DNA of 64,000 nucleotides, taken from NCBI RefSeq assembly GCF_000196735.1, contig NC_014551.1:363501-427500 (forward strand), written 5' to 3'. A program made the position numbers and the translations under genes. Under the pieces are notes generated by a model. That model had not been told where the DNA came from, made no database searches, and saw nothing but the letters and a program-made list of their open reading frames with translations. The first letter of the stretch is position 1. Every line of letters starts with the position of its first letter. Shown piece by piece: positions 18,135-25,780 of the stretch. The stretch is from Bacillus amyloliquefaciens DSM 7 = ATCC 23350. GTDB lineage: Bacteria; Bacillota; Bacilli; Bacillales; Bacillaceae.

Positions 18135-19477
18135 ATACGGAAAATCTGACGGCCGGGCTTGCTCAGGCCGTCATGTCGTCTGTGCCGGAAACATCCGCCG
18201 AAGCGATGAAAGAAGCGCGCAAAGGGCTGCTTGATTTTACAGCGGCAGCCTTTGCGGGAAGACGGGATAAAGGCATTGAGAAACTGATAAAGCTGGCCGA
18301 AGAAGAAGGCGGAGCGCCGATAGCTCCGCTTATCGGCAGAAAACAAAAAACAACGCCGTCCCAATCCGCGCTGATTAACGGATTCATCGCCCATGCGCTT
18401 GATTTTGACGATGTCCATTCTGATGTAAGAGGGCACCCGAGCGCCGTCATCCTTCCGGCTCTGATTGCAGCCGCATCATCAGGCCGTATAGACAAGAGCC
18501 GTTTTCTCGGTGCTTACGTGACAGGAATCGAAGTGATGGCGCGGCTCGGTGAGTCATCGGGAAGATCTCATTACGAAAAAGGGTGGCACAATACGGGGAC
18601 GTTAGGCGCGATTGCGGCCGCGTGCGCCGTCGGGTTTGCGGAGAACCTGAATCATCATCAGTTGCAGAAAGCGATCGGGTTTGCGGCCGCCCGTTCCGGA
18701 GGCATGCGTGTGCAATTCGGAACGGAAATGAAGCCGCTCCATGCCGGGCTGGCCGCTCAAGCCGGATTGTTCGCCGTCAAGCTTGCGCAGGCCGGTTTTG
18801 GCGGGTCAGCTCATGCGCTTGACGGGGAGAAAGGCTTTTTCGGGCTGTACGGCGATCTTGAACGGGCAGAAACTTTGCTTTTAAACGGATGGGGAAAACC
18901 TTGGCGGATCACGAGCCCGGGACTTTGGTTTAAGGTGTATCCGTTTTGCTCGGCTGCCCATCATGCGGCGGACGCCATTCTCAAGCTGAAGGCCGAGCAC
19001 GGTCTCACCTTCAGCCAAACGGAACGGGTCGACGTAATTTATCCGCCTGGCGGGGACGCCGCATTGACAGAACGGCGTCCGAAAACCGGCGAAGCGGGAC
19101 GGTTCAGTGTGGAATATGTGATCTCGTTAGCTTTGCACGGTAAAGATCTTTCAGCTGAACATTTCACATCCGAGCCGATTCCGGAATTCCTTCAAAAGGG
19201 GTTCGCGCGGATTCACCGCGGCTATGATGATCAAATTCAGCCGGCTGACAACGCCGTTCCGAAGGGCCGTTTTACAATTGTACGGGTTACGGCTGCCGGC
19301 AATCATGTGTATGAAGCGCGTATCGACTGTCCGAAGGGTGCGCCGGGAAACGGTCTTTCTGAAAAAGACATTGAAGACAAACTCAGGCTCGCTTTGCCAG
19401 GAGAAGAGAAAAGAGCGGCAGAGTTGATCAAAGCAGCCGGACAGCCGAATATTGAACGTTATTTACAGCTGATATAA
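18131..19477 (+). CDS. yxeQ: MmgE/PrpD-family protein YxeQ
   Basis: 448-aa member of the MmgE/PrpD (2-methylcitrate dehydratase/IDS-epimerase-like) superfamily. Family blocks include [17 protein letters not shown] and [20 protein letters not shown]. Its exact role in the yxe operon is not established as far as I know; enzymes of the family dehydrate or isomerise tricarboxylic or succinyl compounds, so a role in handling a succinyl-containing substrate or stereoisomer is plausible. Last gene of the operon, closed by a strong terminator. Confidence 0.87.
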   Translation: MNTENLTAGLAQAVMSSVPETSAEAMKEARKGLLDFTAAAFAGRRDKGIEKLIKLAEEEGGAPIAPLIGRKQKTTPSQSALINGFIAHALDFDDVHSDVRGHPSAVILPALIAAASSGRIDKSRFLGAYVTGIEVMARLGESSGRSHYEKGWHNTGTLGAIAAACAVGFAENLNHHQLQKAIGFAAARSGGMRVQFGTEMKPLHAGLAAQAGLFAVKLAQAGFGGSAHALDGEKGFFGLYGDLERAETLLLNGWGKPWRITSPGLWFKVYPFCSAAHHAADAILKLKAEHGLTFSQTERVDVIYPPGGDAALTERRPKTGEAGRFSVEYVISLALHGKDLSAEHFTSEPIPEFLQKGFARIHRGYDDQIQPADNAVPKGRFTIVRVTAAGNHVYEARIDCPKGAPGNGLSEKDIEDKLRLALPGEEKRAAELIKAAGQPNIERYLQLI

Positions 19478-19479
19478 AT

Positions 19480-19514
19480 AAAAAAAGCGAGGGGATGCAG
19501 CCCTCGCTTTTTTT
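19480..19514. terminator. yxe operon terminator (probably bidirectional)
   Basis: The 13-bp stem AAAAAAGCGAGGG / CCCTCGCTTTTTT has A and T tracts on either side, so it can also stop yclIH transcripts arriving on the minus strand. Confidence 0.85.
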
Positions 19515-19548
19515 ACGTTCACTTCTATTGAATAGGGGGATATAGGGT

Positions 19549-19576
19549 GCGCCCCTGTCTGCGCTGGCAGGGGCGC
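19549..19576. repeat. GC-rich hairpin downstream of yclH
   Basis: A perfect 9-bp inverted repeat GCGCCCCTG / CAGGGGCGC with a 10-base loop, 4 bp past the yclH stop, without a T tract on either strand. Confidence 0.7.
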
Positions 19577-19580
19577 GGTT

Positions 19581-20264
19581 TCAGGAAACGGCTGTGCCGT
19601 TTTCTTTTACGGTGAAACTTCCTCTTGATAAGCGGATGTTGATATCCGAAACTTTGGAAATTTGTTCATCATGCGTGACCATGATGACGCATTTGCTTTC
19701 TTTATGCGCCAGATCCTGAAAGAGCCGGACGATTTCCTTTGACGTATCCTCGTCGAGGTTTCCCGTCGGCTCGTCCGCACAAATTAAATCCGTGTCACAG
19801 CAGAAAGCCCGCGCAATCGAAACCCGCTGCTGCTGTCCGCCGCTTAATGTCAGCACCCGCTGCCGGGCCTGCTGTTCCGTAATACCCACTCTTTCCAGCA
19901 TGCTGAGCGCGAACGCATCTTTGTTTTTCTCTTTAGATCCGGTAATCTCCATCGCCGTTGTGATATTCTGGAGCGCTGTCATATACGGAATCAGATTATA
20001 AGATTGAAAGACGATAGAGACATATTGATTTCTGAATTTGGTCAGTCCGATTTTGGAGATATCTTCTCCGTTATAAAGGATGCTTCCCTCTTTAGGTGTG
20101 TCAAGACCGCCCGCCAGAGACAGAAACGTTGTTTTCCCCGTTCCGGAGGCGCCGACAATTGTATAAAACTTCCCTTTTTCAAAGCTGATCGTTATATCCT
20201 GAAACAGCGGCTGTGATTTGTCTTGGTACCAATAGCCGGTCTGTTGAAAGGTTAATAGGCTCAT
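19581..20264 (-). CDS. yclH: MacB-type ABC transporter ATPase YclH
   Basis: 227-aa ATPase of the LolD/MacB exporter class. Walker [10 protein letters not shown], signature LSGGQQQR, Walker [16 protein letters not shown] and VTHDEQ are intact. It pairs with the permease YclI encoded 14 bp upstream on the same strand. The genes face the yclJK two-component system, an arrangement common for envelope-stress or antimicrobial-peptide responsive exporters. Substrate unknown. Confidence 0.88.
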   Translation of the reverse strand: MSLLTFQQTGYWYQDKSQPLFQDITISFEKGKFYTIVGASGTGKTTFLSLAGGLDTPKEGSILYNGEDISKIGLTKFRNQYVSIVFQSYNLIPYMTALQNITTAMEITGSKEKNKDAFALSMLERVGITEQQARQRVLTLSGGQQQRVSIARAFCCDTDLICADEPTGNLDEDTSKEIVRLFQDLAHKESKCVIMVTHDEQISKVSDINIRLSRGSFTVKENGTAVS

Positions 20265-20278
20265 TACGCTGCCTCCTC

Positions 20279-21715
20279 TTATTCCTGCTTGGTCAGGATG
20301 GTTTTAGGATGAAGCCGCATGACTGATACAGACGGCAGTAATGTGGCGATGACGGCAATCGCGATGCCGATACCGCCAAGAATCAGAAGGTCATTCAGCG
20401 AGACGTTTACCTGCATCGTGCTGATGACGTCCGTGCTTGATGAATGCCGGCCGAACATACCGCCTCCGCGCGGCATTTCTCCGCCGCCCCAGCCGCTTGC
20501 TTGCTGCTGTGAATCATCGGCTGAGCTGACCTGCTGAGAAAGAAGCTGGTTTCCGAGCTGATTCGCTACAAGGCTGCCTGTGACAGATGCGATACCGATG
20601 GCGATGACGGCGACCGCCAGTATTTCCGTTAGGAATTGTCCGATGAGCTTCCAGCGTTTTTCGCCGATCGCCATTAAGACACCCATTTCATACTTGCGTT
20701 CCCTGATCGACATCATCACGATTAATCCGAGAATGACCGCGCCCGCGATGGATACAAGATACACCACGTTTTTAGAAAACGACGCGACATTTTCAATCGG
20801 GCCGACCATTTGCTGATACACCTGATCATTCGTCGTCAGCGTGTACGTTTTATAATCTATGGATGTTTTTTTCGCAGCCGCAACGAATGAGTCAATATAT
20901 TTGGCATCATCCATGTAATAAACGGCTGAGCTGATTTTGTTTTTGTTGTCAGATCCTTTTAACGCCGCTGCGGCGGTGTAAGGCGTATAGATTTTGTTAT
21001 CAGGATTTAAGAATGAAAAATGCTGTGCCTGATCATCTCCGGAAGATGTTGTTTTATAGATTCCCACAATTTTAAGCTTCGTTTTCACCGAATCATCTGA
21101 TGCTGAGGAAACGGTAATGGAGCCGCCGACCTTCAGCTTGTTTTGATCTGCCAGTGTTTTATTGATCACTGCGACTTTTGCGTCCGCATCTGTTTTTGTG
21201 ATGGCGCGGCCGTCCGTGATTTTTGAGCTGCCGTCCGTGAAATCGTCAAGCAGTGCCGTAGAGAGCACGCCTTCGATCGAAATGTCCGCTGACATCATCT
21301 GTCTTCCGCCGCCTTGAAAACGGCTTCCGCCGGAATTGTTATCGGCTGATGCGTCTGAGCTTTCTATCGCGTCAAAGCTTTCTGCGTTTGCTGACGCTGT
21401 CGTGAGAAAGTTGTAATTTTTCACGTGCTGTAAAGATGTAAGCTTCTTGGCATCCGAGACGGAAATCGGCGTTGATTCAAACGTCCTTTTTTCACCGTCT
21501 TTTTGCTGCTGCGCCATTTGCTTTTGGCGGTCAACCTGGAGTGTGACACTCCCGCCGAGCTGCTGCCTGGCCAGTTCGCTTGATTTCTTTGCCGCTGACT
21601 GGATCGTAAGGCCGGACAGGACAAAAATACAAATCACCGAAAACACAATCAGCTGCAATAATGTTTTTCCCTTTTTTGCCTTCATGCTCCAAAAGGCTCT
21701 TTTTATAAAATTCAT
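20279..21715 (-). CDS. yclI: MacB/FtsX-type ABC transporter permease YclI
   Basis: 478-aa permease with one N-terminal helix (about 17-37), a long extracytoplasmic domain, and three C-terminal helices of the FtsX fold (IAGAVILGLIVMMSIRERKYEMGVLMAIG region onward), as in MacB. The outside domain carries two low-complexity insertions: a Ser/Asp/Gly/Gln-rich stretch near residues 118-143 and a Gln/Ser/Gly/Met-rich stretch near 402-428 with GGG, GWGGG and histidine. These may be metal- or wall-facing linkers. It is co-transcribed with yclH. Substrate unknown. Confidence 0.85.
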   Translation of the reverse strand: MNFIKRAFWSMKAKKGKTLLQLIVFSVICIFVLSGLTIQSAAKKSSELARQQLGGSVTLQVDRQKQMAQQQKDGEKRTFESTPISVSDAKKLTSLQHVKNYNFLTTASANAESFDAIESSDASADNNSGGSRFQGGGRQMMSADISIEGVLSTALLDDFTDGSSKITDGRAITKTDADAKVAVINKTLADQNKLKVGGSITVSSASDDSVKTKLKIVGIYKTTSSGDDQAQHFSFLNPDNKIYTPYTAAAALKGSDNKNKISSAVYYMDDAKYIDSFVAAAKKTSIDYKTYTLTTNDQVYQQMVGPIENVASFSKNVVYLVSIAGAVILGLIVMMSIRERKYEMGVLMAIGEKRWKLIGQFLTEILAVAVIAIGIASVTGSLVANQLGNQLLSQQVSSADDSQQQASGWGGGEMPRGGGMFGRHSSSTDVISTMQVNVSLNDLLILGGIGIAIAVIATLLPSVSVMRLHPKTILTKQE

Positions 21716-21927
21716 GTCTGTTCCTCCGTGTGGGTGTCAGATCTTGTAAAACCGGCCTTCTTTAGCACCGGTCATCCGATATGTATATAGTAGGAGAAAT
21801 GTATGAAAAAAATATGAACAAACTATTTCCGGGTGATGAAATAAAAACTAACAATTGTGAAACGGGAAAACATCCGGGTAAAATGGTGCTATTATAAGAA
21901 AAAGCTTCAAGATAAGCGGAGGATACA

Positions 21928-22611
21928 ATGAAGATATTAATGATAGAAGACAATATAAGCGTATGCACCATGACGGAAATGTTCTTTTTTAAAGAAGGAT
22001 TTGAAGCCGAATTTGTCCATGACGGAGTGGAAGGCTATCAGCGGTTTACGGAGGAGGACTGGGATTTGGTCATTCTGGACATTATGCTTCCATCCATGGA
22101 CGGAGTGACGATCTGCCGGAAAATAAGAGAGACGAGCAGTGTGCCGATTATTATGCTGACCGCAAAGGACACTGAGTCCGATCAGGTAATCGGGTTTGAA
22201 ATGGGGGCCGACGATTATGTCACTAAGCCGTTCAGCCCGCTGACGCTTGTGGCGCGGATTAAAGCGGTGATCAGAAGATACCGGGCGACGGGGCAGGCCG
22301 TAAAAAGCGACGACTTGATCGAAACGGCATGCTTTTCAATTAATAAGAAGACGCGGGAAGTGTTTCTTCACGGAAAATCCGTCGAGAATCTGACGCCGAA
22401 GGAATTTGATCTGCTCTTTTATCTCGTACAGAACCCACGCCAGGTCTTCTCAAGAGAACAGCTGCTTGAGCAGGTGTGGGGCTATCAATTTTACGGTGAT
22501 GAACGTACTGTTGATGTTCATATTAAACGGCTGCGTAAAAAACTGTCCAGTGACGAAAAACCGTTTTTGTACACTGTGTGGGGGGTAGGATACAAATTTG
22601 ATGAGGATTAA
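21928..22611 (+). CDS. yclJ: OmpR-family response regulator YclJ
   Basis: 227-aa response regulator: receiver domain (residues 1-120) with acidic pocket ED at 7-8, phospho-acceptor Asp51 in VILDIMLPS and the conserved Lys in VTKPF, then an OmpR winged-helix domain ending VDVHIKRLRKKL...VWGVGYKF. It overlaps or abuts the sensor kinase gene yclK. The nearby divergent yclIH genes are likely targets. In B. subtilis a role in anaerobic growth has been reported, which I cannot check here. Confidence 0.92.
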   Translation: MKILMIEDNISVCTMTEMFFFKEGFEAEFVHDGVEGYQRFTEEDWDLVILDIMLPSMDGVTICRKIRETSSVPIIMLTAKDTESDQVIGFEMGADDYVTKPFSPLTLVARIKAVIRRYRATGQAVKSDDLIETACFSINKKTREVFLHGKSVENLTPKEFDLLFYLVQNPRQVFSREQLLEQVWGYQFYGDERTVDVHIKRLRKKLSSDEKPFLYTVWGVGYKFDED

Positions 22612-24025
22612 ATACTTATATCAGCTGCTGCTGAGCCATGTCAGCATCTTGATTTTGGCCTTTTTCATCATCATTTCCCTGTTTTCGCATTTTGTGAAAG
22701 ATTTTGCGTATCAAAACAAAGTGGATGAGCTGTCATCCTATGCCCAACAGATCACAAGTGAGCTGAACGGCCGCGATCTTGATCTGCGCCGTTTGTATCC
22801 CTATCAGGACATGTTAAAAACGCGCGAGACCCGGTTTATTATTTTTGATGAACATCAGCGGCCTTACTTTTTTCCTGATGATATGCCGCCGCGTGAGAAG
22901 CTCAAAAATAAAGAGTGGCACATGCTGAAGCAAGGCAAAACCGTTCAGATCAGAGCGGAGATGAACCGTTTTAATACGGAAGGCTTAGAAGTCTCGCTTG
23001 TCGCAAAGCCGCTTTTTATCAACGATCAATTTAAAGGCGCGGTGCTGCTCGTGTCTCCCGTCAGAGGGGTCGAGCAGATGATCAGCCAGGTCAACCGTTA
23101 TATGTTTTACGCGATCATCAGCACCCTTATCATCACGATACTGTTAAGCTGGCTTCTATCTAAATTACACGTCAAACGGATTCAGACATTGCGGGATGCG
23201 ACCGGAAAAGTGGCGTCCGGTGATTACGATATATCGCTTAAGAACAGCGGCGGTGATGAAATCGGCATGCTGGCGTCCGATTTCAATACGATGGCCCATA
23301 ATCTGAAGCAATCGCGAGAACAGATTGACCGCCTTGAAAAGCGGAGGCGCCAATTTATCGCCGATGTTTCTCATGAACTGAGAACGCCATTGACGACCAT
23401 TAACGGACTTGTGGAGGGACTCAACAGCAACACCATTCCCGAAAAAGATAAAGAGAAATGCTTCTCTCTGATCAGTGAAGAGACGAAGCGGATGCTCAGG
23501 CTCGTGAAGGAAAACTTGGATTATGAAAAAATCAGATCTCAGCAAATCAAGCTGGACAAGCTGAGTCTGCCGCTCATCGAAGTGTTTGAAATTATTAAAG
23601 AGCATCTCAATCAGCAAGCGGAGGAAAAACAAAATCGGCTCCGGATTCAAGTGGAGGCCGGCGTCAAAGTGTTCGCCGATTATGACAGGCTGATCCAGAT
23701 TCTCGTCAACATTACGAAAAACAGCATTCAATTTACGCAAAACGGAGACATTACGCTGCGCGGCTATGAAGGCTATAAGGAAACGATTATTGAAATTGAA
23801 GACACCGGAATCGGTATTTCCAAAGAAGAAATCGAGCATATATGGGAGCGGTTTTATAAGGCGGACGTGTCACGAACGAATACGGCATACGGTGAATACG
23901 GTCTCGGCCTGTCCATCGTGAAGCAGCTCGTCGAACTGCACAAAGGCACGATAGACATTAACAGCGAAAAGGGACAAGGCACAACCTTTACAATCCGCCT
24001 TCCGCTGAACACGAAAAATGAATAA
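22601..24025 (+). CDS. yclK: sensor histidine kinase YclK
   Basis: 474-aa membrane kinase partner of YclJ. Two membrane helices (about 10-31 and 165-186) bracket an extracellular sensor segment; a HAMP linker follows, then the HisKA box FIADVSHELRTPLTT with phospho-acceptor His258, and ATPase motifs NITKNSIQF (N box), DTGIGI and GLGLSI (G boxes). The ATG at 22601 lies 11 bp inside the end of yclJ; a TTG at 22598 is an equivalent alternative. The signal sensed is unknown. Confidence 0.9.
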   Translation: MRIKYLYQLLLSHVSILILAFFIIISLFSHFVKDFAYQNKVDELSSYAQQITSELNGRDLDLRRLYPYQDMLKTRETRFIIFDEHQRPYFFPDDMPPREKLKNKEWHMLKQGKTVQIRAEMNRFNTEGLEVSLVAKPLFINDQFKGAVLLVSPVRGVEQMISQVNRYMFYAIISTLIITILLSWLLSKLHVKRIQTLRDATGKVASGDYDISLKNSGGDEIGMLASDFNTMAHNLKQSREQIDRLEKRRRQFIADVSHELRTPLTTINGLVEGLNSNTIPEKDKEKCFSLISEETKRMLRLVKENLDYEKIRSQQIKLDKLSLPLIEVFEIIKEHLNQQAEEKQNRLRIQVEAGVKVFADYDRLIQILVNITKNSIQFTQNGDITLRGYEGYKETIIEIEDTGIGISKEEIEHIWERFYKADVSRTNTAYGEYGLGLSIVKQLVELHKGTIDINSEKGQGTTFTIRLPLNTKNE

Positions 24026-24082
24026 TCTTGAAACCGGCAGTCCTGTTTGGCTGTCGGCTGTTTTATCTTCCCTTCAAAAAAA

Positions 24083-24120
24083 TTGCGCTCTGTCGAAACA
24101 AAGTTTGCGTGTTTTTCGGG
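24083..24120 (+). promoter_or_regulatory. candidate ComA-binding repeats upstream of rapC
   Basis: Two TTGCG motifs at 24083 and 24105, 22 bp apart (two helical turns), each followed by a TCG or CGG element, precede the -10. rapC is a known ComA target; the match to the full palindrome is poor. Confidence 0.35.
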
Positions 24121-24139
24121 ATGGAAAGACACGGAAACG

Positions 24140-24148
24140 TGATAAAAT
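24140..24148 (+). promoter_or_regulatory. rapC extended -10
   Basis: TG-A-TAAAAT, an extended -10, lies 38 bp before the rapC ATG with no recognisable -35, as expected for an activator-dependent promoter. Confidence 0.45.
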
Positions 24149-24185
24149 AACTGGTAAACAGGTCTTGGATGGGGAGGGTGAAGGA

Positions 24186-25334
24186 ATGAAGAGCGGGTTA
24201 ATTCCTTCTTCAGCAGTCGGGCAGAAGATTAACGAGTGGTACCGATACATAAGAACATTCAGCGTGCCGGATGCAGAGATCTTGAAGGCCGAGATCAAAC
24301 AAGAGCTTGACCATATGGAGCCTGATTCGAACTTAGTACTTTATTATTCCCTCATGGAATTTCGCCATCAGCTGATGCTGGACTATTTGGAGCCGCTGGA
24401 GAAATTGAAAATAGAAGACCAGCCGACCCTGTCGGAAATTCTCGATAACATAGATAACAGCCAGGCCGGGCTCAAAGGGCTTCTCGATTATTACGTCAAC
24501 TTTTTCAAAGGCATGTTTGAATTTGATAAAAGAGAATTTATATCAGCGATTACGTATTATAAACAGGCTGAGAAAAAACTGGCCTTCGTATCGGACCACG
24601 TGGAGCGGGCGGAGTTTTATTTTAAAGTGGCCGAAGCTTATTATCATATGAAACAAACGTATTTTTCTTTGATACATATAAAAAACGCTTATGAAATTTA
24701 CGTAGAGCAGGACACATACAACGTCCGGATCATTCAATGCCATTTTGTATTCGGCGTCAATTTAATGGATGAAAGACGTTTTGAACAGGCGGCCAAACAT
24801 TTTCAGCACGCTCTGCAAATGGCCGAAAAAGAACAAAAAGCGCAGCTTGTCGGGAGGGCGCTGTATAACCTCGGACTGTGCTACTACAATCAGAACCGCA
24901 TCGATGAAGCCATACCGTACTTTGAACGGGCAGTTGATACATTTGAATCACAAAGAATCGTCAATTCTCTCCCTCAGGCATATTTTCTAATCACACTTAT
25001 TTACTTTAAACTCGGAAAAAAAGATAAAGCATCGGAATATCACAAGCGGGGATATGAATATGCTAAAGAAACAGACGATCCCGTTTACACGGTAAAATTC
25101 GAATGGCTGCAGGCTCTGTATCAGGCGAAACCGGATGAGGAAAAAATCAGCGCATGTTTCCGTTACCTCGAAGATAAAAATTTATACGCCGATATAGAGG
25201 ATTTAGCACTAGAAGCAGCTAAATATTACTATGAACAAAATTGCTTTAAAATTTCTTCTGACTATTTTCTGAAAGTCGAAGAGGCAAGGAAACAAATACA
25301 AAGGAGTGAGGGTTTGTATGAAATTGAAATCTAA
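24186..25334 (+). CDS. rapC: response regulator aspartate phosphatase RapC
   Basis: 382-aa Rap protein: an N-terminal three-helix bundle (residues about 1-70) and six to seven TPR repeats behind it. In B. subtilis RapC binds the DNA-binding domain of the competence regulator ComA and blocks it until the CSF pentapeptide binds the TPRs. The sequence follows B. subtilis RapC closely (start MKSGLIPSSAVGQKINEWYRY, end EARKQIQRSEGLYEIEI) and has the same length. The ATG at 24186 is preceded by GGGAGGGTGAAGGA; the ORF is open further upstream, but that extension has no homology. It overlaps phrC by 17 bp. Confidence 0.95.
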   Translation: MKSGLIPSSAVGQKINEWYRYIRTFSVPDAEILKAEIKQELDHMEPDSNLVLYYSLMEFRHQLMLDYLEPLEKLKIEDQPTLSEILDNIDNSQAGLKGLLDYYVNFFKGMFEFDKREFISAITYYKQAEKKLAFVSDHVERAEFYFKVAEAYYHMKQTYFSLIHIKNAYEIYVEQDTYNVRIIQCHFVFGVNLMDERRFEQAAKHFQHALQMAEKEQKAQLVGRALYNLGLCYYNQNRIDEAIPYFERAVDTFESQRIVNSLPQAYFLITLIYFKLGKKDKASEYHKRGYEYAKETDDPVYTVKFEWLQALYQAKPDEEKISACFRYLEDKNLYADIEDLALEAAKYYYEQNCFKISSDYFLKVEEARKQIQRSEGLYEIEI

Positions 25335-25437
25335 ATGGTTTGTTATTTGTTTAGCAGCCGCCGCGATTTTTACAGCTGCAGGTGTAAGCCAGACAGATCA
25401 GGCTGAATTCCATGTGGCTGAAAGAGGAATGACGTGA
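25318..25437 (+). CDS. phrC: PhrC precursor of the competence and sporulation factor (CSF)
   Basis: 39-aa exported pre-peptide: basic N-terminus MKLKSK, a hydrophobic signal core with an Ala-rich cleavage region, then a short pro-region ending in the pentapeptide ERGMT, identical to B. subtilis CSF. The mature peptide is released outside, re-imported by the oligopeptide permease and inhibits RapC. The gene starts inside the end of rapC, the standard rap-phr arrangement, and is preceded by AAAGGAGTGAGG. A terminator follows 24 bp later. Confidence 0.96.
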   Translation: MKLKSKWFVICLAAAAIFTAAGVSQTDQAEFHVAERGMT

Positions 25438-25460
25438 GAAGAAAATAACTGAACAAAGGA

Positions 25461-25496
25461 AAAGACTGCCTGAGAATGATCGCGGCAGTCTTTTTT
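25461..25496 (+). terminator. rapC-phrC terminator
   Basis: Stem AAAGACTGCC / GGCAGTCTTT followed by six T residues. Confidence 0.85.
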
Positions 25497-25526
25497 GTGT
25501 GTCCGGATTTGGGCAGCGGCGGAAAA

Positions 25527-25562
25527 CAAAAAGAAAACGCCGCAGGTCAAAACCCGCAGCGC
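25527..25562 (-). terminator. terminator of the YjcZ-type peptide gene
   Basis: On the minus strand CGCTGCGGGT pairs with ACCTGCGGCG, with two G-T pairs, and a T-rich run follows (TTTTCTTTTTG). Confidence 0.6.
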
Positions 25563-25584
25563 CTTCATATAGACGGAGTGATGT

Positions 25585-25686
25585 TTAGTAACCGCCGACG
25601 AAGGCAGTACCTACAATTACTAACAGGATAAATAAAACAACGATCAAAGCGAAAGAGCTGATTCCGCCACCTGAGTATCCCATCAT
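25585..25686 (-). CDS. 33-residue YjcZ-family sporulation-type peptide
   Basis: A tiny ORF reading MMGYSGGGISSFALIVVL and then hydrophobic residues to a terminal GTAFVGGY. The G-Y-S/G-rich start and single membrane helix define the YjcZ/SscA family of small spore-associated peptides, several of which occur in Bacillus genomes; two (yczM, yczN) lie at this position in B. subtilis as I recall. A perfect GGAGGTG lies 7 bases before the first ATG. The helix would anchor it in the membrane. One copy is present here. Function beyond the family label is unknown. Confidence 0.85.
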   Translation of the reverse strand: MMGYSGGGISSFALIVVLFILLVIVGTAFVGGY

Positions 25687-25780
25687 TTGCTTCACCTCCA
25701 TATTGTCTATACCATACAATATGTAAAAGAAGCTGTTCTGTAAGGGATATTAGTGGACAAGAGAAAAAAGAGGCTGTTTC

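Noticed and set aside
23165-23839. 224-codon ORF antisense to yclK
   Set aside because: It has no ribosome-binding site or recognisable motif and lies wholly opposite a well-supported kinase gene; it is a reading-frame shadow.
24018-24185. Upstream extension of rapC overlapping the end of yclK
   Set aside because: Homology begins at the ATG at 24186, which has a strong ribosome-binding site; the extension contains the promoter elements.
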